Source: SIG402 sp045639045 (lineage in GTDB: Bacteria; Bacillota; Clostridia; Christensenellales; Borkfalkiaceae). From it: a DNA stretch of 9,190 bases. Below the pieces are notes generated by a model. That model made no database searches. It saw nothing but the letters and a program-made list of their open reading frames with translations, and was not told the origin of the DNA. Below are positions 1 to 5,171 of the stretch, one piece after another; within the stretch, counting starts at the first letter, position 1; each line of letters starts with the position of its first letter. The stretch is taken from assembly GCA_045639045.1 (NCBI GenBank), contig JAZUCI010000126.1, forward strand, positions 1 through 9,190, given 5' to 3'. The position numbers and the translations under genes were made by a program.

Positions 1-1770
1 CTTTTTCAGTAATTCTTCCACCGCTTCCGCTTGGCTAACGCCGATTTCCAAGAAAAGAACGCCTTCCTTTTCCAAGAATTTGCGCGCGGTTTTCGCGATT
101 TCGCGGTAGTAGTCCAAACCGTCTTCCCCACCGTCAAGCGCCAAACGGGGCTCGTAATCCTTTACTTCCCTATCCAAAGTTTCAATATCTGCCGAAGGAA
201 TATAGGGGGGATTGGAAACGATTACGTTAAATTTTTGCCCGATATTTTCAAATAAATCGCTTTGAATAAAGGTGATTTTCGCGCCTAAATCCGTGGCGTT
301 TTCTTTGGCAAGGGTTAGGGCTTCTTCGGATATATCCGAAGCAAAAACTGCCGCTTTCGTATTCTTTGCAAGGGTAATTGCGATTGCGCCGCTACCCGTA
401 CATAAATCTAAAACGGAATCCCCTTCTTTAAGTTCTGCGATGACGCGTTCGGTTAAAAGTTCGGTTTCGGGACGGGGAATTAGCACCCGTTCGTCCACTT
501 TTACGGTATAACCGTAAAATTCTGCAGTCCCCAATACGTATGCAAGGGGTTTTCCCGTAGCGCGTTCACGAATTAGCGCGGTAATTTTTTCGGTTTGTAA
601 AGGAGAAAGCAAACGCCCCGTATCAAAGGCTTGCAATTCATCACGCTTTACCTGTAAAACTTCACAAAAAATCCATTCTACGTCGGCAAGCTCGTCAACG
701 CCTGCATCCTTAAGAATTTTGATTTGTTCTTCCTTAAATTCCCCAAATTTTCTTGCCGTTACGAATTTTTCGGTAGGGATGCTTTCGTCCTCATCCATTT
801 CTAAAACCTTGGTGAAGGCGGCTATCGCCACTTCAATCATATCGTCGTCCGGCTCTCTCGTAGTAACGCGTTGCAATAAAAGCCCTGGCGCTTTTAAGGG
901 CGCGAAAATGGGGTTTTCGGTTTTTGCAAGTCCTTTAAGCAGTTCGTACGAAAGCCCCGCGGTAAGGGGGATGCATCCGATGCGAATTAAAAATTGCCAT
1001 AACTTATTTAAGGTAAAGCCATCTACGCCCACCGTTGGGAAAATAGGCTCCAATACCGAACGAACTACGGCAACCACCAAAATGCTTACCATCATAACGA
1101 AGAACATAAAGGTAGTTCCGCAACGGTTATGCACGCGCGTACACGTACGCACGTTTTCTACTGTTAAATCCATCCCCTTTTCGTAACAGGAAATGGTTTT
1201 GTGTTCGGCGCCGTGATAGGAGTACGTTCTACGTATATCCGACAAAAGCGAAGTTAGAAGAATATACCCCACGAAAATGGCGATTCTTAAAAGCCCTTCG
1301 GAAATGGTTTGAATCCAAATACTTTCCACCCCAAAAGCTGCTCGGAATAAAGGCTTTACTGCAATTTCATAAATAAATTGCGGCAAAAACACGAAAAGAC
1401 CTAACGATAACGCAAGGCCGATAATAACGCTAAGCGTCATAACAACGCTCATTAAATTCACTTTACACTTTTCGCTAAGCCATTTTTCAAAGCGGGAAGG
1501 TTCGGATTCCCCAAACACTTCTGCCGAGCGGAGTAAAACTTTAGTACCGCTTACGAGAGAGGCAAAAAAGTTAATACAACCGCGCAAAATGGGTATACGG
1601 AAAAGCAAAGGCTTTTTATCGGTTGGGGTTAGACGTTCGGTTTCCATACGGATTACCCCGTCCTGATCTCTGACCGCGGTTGCCATAGAGCGTTTACCGC
1701 GCATCATTACCCCTTCCAAGACAGCCTGACCGCCAATGCTGGTCCTTTTTGCCGTTTTTTGCTTTTTCAT
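1..1770 (-). CDS. prmC: DUF1385 membrane protein fused to PrmC (release factor glutamine N5-methyltransferase), 3' end cut
   Basis: I translated the minus strand from the ATG at 1768-1770: 590 codons run to the window edge without a stop. Residues 11-325 are a complete DUF1385 protein (YqhQ-like, function unknown). It opens with GGQAVLEGVMMRG (13-25), has about four membrane segments (roughly 106-130, 157-176, 221-240, 258-280), and carries the family motifs YHGAEH (185-190), HNRCG (214-218) and TREP (304-307). From about 345 on it is PrmC, which methylates the GGQ glutamine of release factors using S-adenosylmethionine. PRPETE lies at 432-437, the SAM-binding DLCTGSG at 455-461 and the catalytic NPPY at 520-523. 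About 30 C-terminal PrmC residues are probably missing beyond the edge. An AAGGA-like site precedes the ATG closely. The gene follows rpmE and may depend on read-through from it; prfA would be expected beyond the left edge. The fusion is seen directly; its effect (membrane-tethered PrmC) is inference. Confidence 0.9.
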   Translation of the reverse strand, partial: MKKQKTAKRTSIGGQAVLEGVMMRGKRSMATAVRDQDGVIRMETERLTPTDKKPLLFRIPILRGCINFFASLVSGTKVLLRSAEVFGESEPSRFEKWLSEKCKVNLMSVVMTLSVIIGLALSLGLFVFLPQFIYEIAVKPLFRAAFGVESIWIQTISEGLLRIAIFVGYILLTSLLSDIRRTYSYHGAEHKTISCYEKGMDLTVENVRTCTRVHNRCGTTFMFFVMMVSILVVAVVRSVLEPIFPTVGVDGFTLNKLWQFLIRIGCIPLTAGLSYELLKGLAKTENPIFAPLKAPGLLLQRVTTREPDDDMIEVAIAAFTKVLEMDEDESIPTEKFVTARKFGEFKEEQIKILKDAGVDELADVEWIFCEVLQVKRDELQAFDTGRLLSPLQTEKITALIRERATGKPLAYVLGTAEFYGYTVKVDERVLIPRPETELLTERVIAELKEGDSVLDLCTGSGAIAITLAKNTKAAVFASDISEEALTLAKENATDLGAKITFIQSDLFENIGQKFNVIVSNPPYIPSADIETLDREVKDYEPRLALDGGEDGLDYYREIAKTARKFLEKEGVLFLEIGVSQAEAVEELLKK

Positions 1771-1801
1771 ACTTTCCTTATTAGCGTTTTTGGATATAAT
1801 A

Positions 1802-1831
1802 ACAGCCCTAAGAACAAACTCTTAGGGCTGT
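1802..1831 (-). terminator. hairpin after rpmE, probable partial terminator
   Basis: A perfect 12-bp inverted repeat (ACAGCCCTAAGA at 1802-1813, TCTTAGGGCTGT at 1820-1831) with a 6-nt loop lies 5 nt after the rpmE stop. In the rpmE direction it is followed only by TTATTATATCC, a broken T-tract, so it may terminate partly and lower expression of the downstream DUF1385-prmC gene. The cleaner T-run (1833-1838) is on the plus strand, but no plus-strand gene ends here. Confidence 0.7.
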
Positions 1832-1836
1832 ATTTT

Positions 1837-2040
1837 TTAGATTCCGTAACGCTTTTTGAACTTGTCTACACGTCCGCCCGCATCTACGAGTTTTTGTTTG
1901 CCCGTGAAATATGGATGACACTTATTGCAAATATCAATTTTAATAGTGTCCCCTTTCTTGGTCGTACCGGTAGTAAAGGTATTACCGCAAGCACATACAA
2001 CGGTAACTTCGTGATAATCGGGATGAATTTCGGGTTTCAT
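1837..2040 (-). CDS. rpmE: 50S ribosomal protein L31, zinc-binding type
   Basis: The 67-residue product begins MKPEIHPDYHEVTVVCACG and matches bacterial L31 over its whole length. L31 sits on the large subunit near the central protuberance and bridges to the small subunit. The four zinc-ligand cysteines are present (C16, C18, C38, C41), so this is the C+ form used under zinc-replete conditions; the zinc-free paralogue is not in this window. The start is supported by GAGGTGA seven bases upstream. A strong sigma-A promoter (2073-2101) gives a leader of roughly 25 nt. The product ends normally (KKRYGI) and is followed by a hairpin and then the DUF1385-prmC reading frame on the same strand, a common rpmE context in Bacillota. 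Confidence 0.97.
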   Translation of the reverse strand: MKPEIHPDYHEVTVVCACGNTFTTGTTKKGDTIKIDICNKCHPYFTGKQKLVDAGGRVDKFKKRYGI

Positions 2041-2072
2041 CAGTAACTCACCTCTTCTTAGTTAGTGATAAG

Positions 2073-2101
2073 ATTATAATACAATTTCAGCGATTCGTCA
2101 A
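2073..2101 (-). promoter_or_regulatory. sigma-A promoter of rpmE
   Basis: Read on the minus strand: -35 TTGACG (2101-2096), a 17-bp spacer, and -10 TATAAT (2078-2073). The match is near consensus with ideal spacing. It places the start point around 2066, just upstream of the rpmE ribosome binding site. Confidence 0.85.
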
Positions 2102-2154
2102 TCGTTTTTACCCCGTAATTTATAAATTTCGTTAAATTTTTCTATTATTTTTGC

Positions 2155-2183
2155 TTGCGCTTTTTGAAAATATGCTTTATAAT
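2155..2183 (+). promoter_or_regulatory. candidate promoter of the dehydrogenase-like gene
   Basis: A perfect -10 TATAAT lies at 2178-2183. The hexamer 17 bp upstream, TTGCGC (2155-2160), matches the -35 consensus only in TTG. The leader to the ATG would be about 45 nt. The -10 is convincing and the -35 is weak, so this could be a low-strength or activator-dependent promoter. Confidence 0.45.
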
Positions 2184-2236
2184 GCCTAATAGCGTGTAAA
2201 AATTTCCGCTTTTCGCGGTTTCGCAAGGAGAATTTT

Positions 2237-3256
2237 ATGAAAAGCTGGCAAGTTACCGCCCCCAAAACCATGGTAGAAGGCGATTTTTCCGAAGAAATTA
2301 CTTCGGTTTCTTCCGCCAAGGTTAAAATTACCAAAGCGCTTTTGAATAGAAGCGACGTTTTTGCGTGCTTAGAACCCGAAAACGTTTCCACAAACATCCC
2401 AGGTAGTTTTGGCGTGGGCGTTGTAAGCGAAGCCGGCGAACATTGCTTTGGCTTAAAAAAGAATTCGCGCGTTTACATTAACCCCTTTACCTATTGTAAC
2501 GGTTGCCCCCGCTGCAAGGAAAGCGATTTTGCAAACTGCCCGGACGTAAAAGCGGCGGGAAAAGATTTCCCCGGGTTTTTAAGAGAATTCGGCGTTTTTT
2601 CCGCTTCCCAACTTTACGTTTTGCCCGACAGCGTAGATGAAACCGCTGCGGTATTTATTGACTACATCGCTTTGGCGCTTCGCGTAATCGACACCTTGGA
2701 TATCAATAAGGGGGATCACGTTGCGGTGCTTGGCGGCAAAACGCTTGGCAATATTTTGTGCCAACTGATTATGTACTATCAAGGCGTTCCCATTTTAATT
2801 GATAGCGATGAAGAAAATGTGGAAACTTGCAAGCAACTTGGCGTATATTACACGGCAGAAGCGAACTACACGGCGATAAAACAAGTTTCGGCAATTACTT
2901 CGGGAAGAATGGCGGATAAAGCGGTTTATACTTGCGACCCCAAGGTTGATCCCAAACTTGCCTTCCAATTAGTTGGACACGGAAGCAAAATTGCATTTGC
3001 GGGATTTGATTTCGGCCCCATTCGCTTAAACTTTAACACCGCGATGGAAAAGCAACTAATCGTTTACGCTTTAACCAACGGGATCGGCAACATTTCTTCG
3101 GCAATTAACCTACTTGCAAATAAAGCGGTAAACATAAAAGAAATTGCGAAACGCACGGCTGAATTTAATGCGGTTGGCAACGTTCTTACCGAACAGGCGG
3201 AAAAGGTTGAACGCGAAGAAAAAATCCTACCCGTAATCGTAAATTTAATGAACTAA
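2237..3256 (+). CDS. medium-chain dehydrogenase-like protein lacking catalytic zinc ligands
   Basis: A 339-residue protein of the zinc-type alcohol dehydrogenase (MDR) superfamily: an N-terminal GroES-like domain (about 1-145) and a nucleotide-binding fold (about 155-290). The structural zinc lobe is intact, with C87, C90, C93 and C101 in CNGCPRCKESDFANC. The catalytic-zinc positions are not. The usual C-G-S-D reads N37-R-S-D, the usual G-H-E reads G56-S-F, and the later Glu/Cys ligand appears as D142. The glycine-rich loop reads GGKTLG (166-171), with Lys where the second motif glycine is expected. D189 at the end of the second strand would favour NAD over NADP if a cofactor binds. AAGGAG six bases before the ATG fixes the start. 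It stands alone, diverging from rpmE and converging on murC. Substrate is unknown; it may be a zinc-independent reductase or a non-catalytic homologue. Confidence 0.85.
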   Translation: MKSWQVTAPKTMVEGDFSEEITSVSSAKVKITKALLNRSDVFACLEPENVSTNIPGSFGVGVVSEAGEHCFGLKKNSRVYINPFTYCNGCPRCKESDFANCPDVKAAGKDFPGFLREFGVFSASQLYVLPDSVDETAAVFIDYIALALRVIDTLDINKGDHVAVLGGKTLGNILCQLIMYYQGVPILIDSDEENVETCKQLGVYYTAEANYTAIKQVSAITSGRMADKAVYTCDPKVDPKLAFQLVGHGSKIAFAGFDFGPIRLNFNTAMEKQLIVYALTNGIGNISSAINLLANKAVNIKEIAKRTAEFNAVGNVLTEQAEKVEREEKILPVIVNLMN

Positions 3257-3263
3257 AAACACG

Positions 3264-3296
3264 CGCCACGAACCGATTTGGTTCGTGGCGTTTTTT
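3264..3296. terminator. bidirectional terminator between the dehydrogenase-like gene and murC
   Basis: A perfect 11-bp stem (CGCCACGAACC at 3264-3274, GGTTCGTGGCG at 3280-3290) with a 5-nt loop is followed on the plus strand by six T (3291-3296), seven bases after the dehydrogenase stop. On the minus strand it lies just after the murC stop (3303-3305) and is followed by CGTGTTTTT, a slightly displaced T-run, so it can serve both convergent genes. Confidence 0.9.
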
Positions 3297-3302
3297 ATTC
3301 CG

Positions 3303-4646
3303 TTACTTTGTAACGGGGTTAATAATTTTTCGTACGATTTCGTAAATATCCCCCGCCCCTAAAACCAGCACGCGCGTTATATTTTTCGGCAAAGCGGCAA
3401 TATGCCTTTCTAATTCTTCTGGGGTTTGTATTAAGGGGGCGTTAATTGCTTTTTGAAGGATTTCTTCCCCCTCCTCACTTTGGCTTGCGCGCGCCAAATA
3501 AGTGGAATATATCGCAACGTTTTGAATTTGAGTTAGCACCCTACAAAATCCTTGATATAAATAGGCTGTTCGCTCCCTGGTATGCGGTTGAAAAACGACG
3601 GCAAAATCCCCGTCTTCCGCTTCCGCGAACGCGCGCGCCGTTGCTTGGATTTCGGTGGGGTGATGGGCGTAATCCGCGTAGATTTTTTTACCTTGATATT
3701 CCCCCAAAAAGGTATTTCTTCTATCCACCCCTAAAAATTCGGACAGTTTTTGTAAAATTACCGAAAACGGGATAAATAATTGCCTTGCCGTTGCAACCGC
3801 CGCAAGCGCGTTGTATACGTTGTGTTTCCCATATACGGAAAGCGATACCCTTCCGCGAAATTTTCCCCGTTCAAAACAATCAAAGGAATATTTCCCCTTT
3901 TCCGAACGCAAATTTTCCGCGTAATAATCCGCGCGCTTGCACAGTCCGTAAGTAACCGTTGCGGGATATTCGCTTAATACGGGATCGTCTACGTTGACGA
4001 CCGTAACGCTACCCCCGTCTAAATATCTACGGAACGCGTCCTTTAAGCAATGAAAATCCGCGTAGCAATCCATATGGTCTTCTTCCACGTTCAGCGCAAC
4101 TGCAACGGTTGGACGAAGGGATAAAAAACTTTGCCGATATTCGCAGGCTTCGGCCAAACATAGCCCTTCCCCTTCGTAATACAAATTACCGAAACCGCCC
4201 CTATAACTAAAAGGTGGGTATTCTCCCCCTAAAAAAACCGCGCTGGGCGTTCCGCGTAGAATTTCCCCAAGCATGGCGGTTGCCGTGGTTTTTCCGTGAG
4301 AACCGGCAACGGCAACGGAAGTAGGAAAGGTTTGCATAATAATACCCAAAAGTTCCGCGCGCGAAAGATAAAGGGAGTTTTGCCCTAATCTACTAACGAG
4401 ATATTCCCTAGTAAACGCGCCCGAATACACGGTAACTTCTGCGTCGGGCAAATCCGAAAAATTTGCGGTTACGGGAATTCCGTAGGCAAGCAAGCGCCCA
4501 ACCAAGTCCGTGTTCACGTTTTTATCGTAGCCAACGACTTCTTTTCCCAATCGGCGCAAATAAACAGCCAACGCGCTTACGCCAATCCCGCCAATTCCCA
4601 GCAATCGAAACTTATTTTTACATAAAATATCGTTATTTTTTAACAT
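3303..4646 (-). CDS. murC: UDP-N-acetylmuramate--L-alanine ligase
   Basis: MurC adds L-alanine to UDP-MurNAc using ATP, the first amino-acid step of cytoplasmic peptidoglycan precursor synthesis. The product is 447 residues from the chosen start, normal for the family. Visible motifs in order: GIGGIG (17-22, UDP-binding N domain), ATP-binding loop GSHGKTT (115-121), AEACEYRQSF (165-174, a variant of the usual AEADES stretch), EEDH (188-191), HNVYNALAA (275-283), DYAHHPTEI (325-333) and FQPHTRERT (352-360) in the C-terminal domain. I start at the ATG 4644-4646, which gives MLKNNDILCKNKFRLLG and fits the family. An upstream TTG at 4695-4697 would add 17 hydrophobic residues without support. Neither start has a recognisable ribosome binding site. 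The gene diverges from spoVG and lies apart from murA, ftsQ, ftsA and ftsZ. Confidence 0.95.
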   Translation of the reverse strand: MLKNNDILCKNKFRLLGIGGIGVSALAVYLRRLGKEVVGYDKNVNTDLVGRLLAYGIPVTANFSDLPDAEVTVYSGAFTREYLVSRLGQNSLYLSRAELLGIIMQTFPTSVAVAGSHGKTTATAMLGEILRGTPSAVFLGGEYPPFSYRGGFGNLYYEGEGLCLAEACEYRQSFLSLRPTVAVALNVEEDHMDCYADFHCLKDAFRRYLDGGSVTVVNVDDPVLSEYPATVTYGLCKRADYYAENLRSEKGKYSFDCFERGKFRGRVSLSVYGKHNVYNALAAVATARQLFIPFSVILQKLSEFLGVDRRNTFLGEYQGKKIYADYAHHPTEIQATARAFAEAEDGDFAVVFQPHTRERTAYLYQGFCRVLTQIQNVAIYSTYLARASQSEEGEEILQKAINAPLIQTPEELERHIAALPKNITRVLVLGAGDIYEIVRKIINPVTK

Positions 4647-4651
4647 AATAC

Positions 4652-4682
4652 AGTATATGAAAACAAAAAAACACGTGTTCAA
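4652..4682 (-). promoter_or_regulatory. candidate near-leaderless promoter of murC
   Basis: Minus strand: TTGAAC (4682-4677), a 19-bp spacer, then TATACT (4657-4652). The -10 ends only five bases before the murC ATG, so a transcript from here would start at or almost at the start codon. The spacer is longer than ideal and contains the 10-bp palindrome AACACGTGTT (4670-4679). Confidence 0.3.
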
Positions 4683-4689
4683 GTGAAAA

Positions 4690-4718
4690 ATTATCAAAAA
4701 AAATGAAAAAAATCACAA
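4690..4718 (-). promoter_or_regulatory. alternative promoter of murC
   Basis: Minus strand: TTGTGA (4718-4713), a 17-bp spacer, GATAAT (4695-4690). The spacing is ideal, with four and five consensus matches respectively. It would give a murC leader of about 37 nt, which still contains no obvious Shine-Dalgarno sequence. It lies back to back with the spoVG promoter. Confidence 0.4.
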
Positions 4719-4725
4719 AAAGGTA

Positions 4726-4754
4726 TTGAAATTTGTGTTTTTTTGTAGTAAAAT
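4726..4754 (+). promoter_or_regulatory. sigma-A-like promoter of spoVG
   Basis: TTGAAA (4726-4731), a 17-bp spacer, TAAAAT (4749-4754), predicting a start point near 4761 and a leader of about 25 nt. In Bacillus subtilis spoVG is driven by sigma-H. Here I see AGGTATT upstream (4721-4727) but no GAAT-type sigma-H -10, so vegetative sigma-A control is the better reading. Confidence 0.7.
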
Positions 4755-4772
4755 TAACATATCATAATTTTC

Positions 4773-4779
4773 AGGGGTG
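4773..4779 (+). promoter_or_regulatory. ribosome binding site that fixes the spoVG start
   Basis: AGGGGTG lies six bases before the ATG at 4786. The in-frame GTG at 4777 is inside this site and so cannot be the start codon served by it. Confidence 0.85.
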
Positions 4780-4785
4780 ATAAAC

Positions 4786-5061
4786 ATGATAATTACCGAC
4801 GTGCGCATTCGCATGGTCAAAAAGGAAGACAGCAAATTAAAGGCTGTTGCTTCCATTACCATTGATGACTGTTTCGTGATTCACGATATTAAAATCATCG
4901 ACGGTACGGAAGGCCCCTTCGTTGCCATGCCCAACCGCAAAACAAGCGAAGGCGAATATAAGGATATTGCACACCCCATCCAAACGGACACGCGAGAAAT
5001 GTTAGTTGCCCGTATCCTTAACGCCTACAATGAAAAAACCGAAGCAGATTCCGCTGATTAA
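4786..5061 (+). CDS. spoVG: SpoVG family regulator
   Basis: A 91-residue protein beginning MIITDVRIRMV and matching SpoVG over nearly its whole length. The family core is clear: ASITIDDCFVIHDIKIIDG (22-40), then GPFVAMPNRKTSEGEYKDIAHPI (43-65, key residues P44, F45, M48, P49, H63, P64), followed by a C-terminal helix and a short acidic tail. SpoVG proteins are small dimeric DNA/RNA-binding regulators that affect sporulation, septation and virulence in various Bacillota and spirochaetes; the role in this organism is inferred. It is a single-gene unit with its own promoter and a strong terminator, flanked by divergent murC and convergent ftsZ. As I recall, murC, purR and spoVG lie close together in some clostridia; purR is absent here. 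Confidence 0.95.
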   Translation: MIITDVRIRMVKKEDSKLKAVASITIDDCFVIHDIKIIDGTEGPFVAMPNRKTSEGEYKDIAHPIQTDTREMLVARILNAYNEKTEADSAD

Positions 5062-5127
5062 CGGATTCGTAGACCTGCTTCCCCTTTACTTACGTTACAA
5101 TGACGAACTGATACGGTTTTTATCGCT

Positions 5128-5165
5128 AAAAATACCACCACCCGATCGGGTGGCGGTATTTTTTT
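5128..5165. terminator. bidirectional terminator between spoVG and ftsZ
   Basis: A 13-bp stem with one A-C mismatch (AATACCACCACCC at 5131-5143, GGGTGGCGGTATT at 5148-5160) has a GATC loop and is followed by a seven-T run (5159-5165) on the plus strand. The preceding A-run (5128-5132) gives five T on the minus strand, so it can also stop ftsZ transcripts. The bases between the spoVG stop and this stem hold nothing else I can recognise. Confidence 0.9.
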
Positions 5166-5171
5166 GTTTCT

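Noticed and set aside
719..1186. 155-codon plus-strand open frame opposite the DUF1385 region
   Set aside because: Ser/Thr-rich shadow of the real minus-strand gene, with no recognisable domain.
2098..2397. Minus-strand open frame overlapping the start of the dehydrogenase-like gene
   Set aside because: It overlaps the rpmE promoter and a well-supported plus-strand gene and has no recognisable motif.
4647..4697. Upstream TTG start for murC adding 17 hydrophobic residues
   Set aside because: No ribosome binding site, the extension is not part of MurC proteins, and it would overlap the candidate promoters. The ATG at 4646 fits the family length.
4721..4754. Sigma-H promoter for spoVG as in Bacillus subtilis
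   Set aside because: AGGTATT resembles part of the sigma-H -35, but no GAAT-type -10 is at the right distance, whereas a sigma-A pair with 17-bp spacing is present.
4777..4785. GTG start for spoVG three codons upstream
   Set aside because: The GTG lies within the AGGGGTG ribosome binding site; the ATG at 4786 has ideal spacing and matches SpoVG N-termini.
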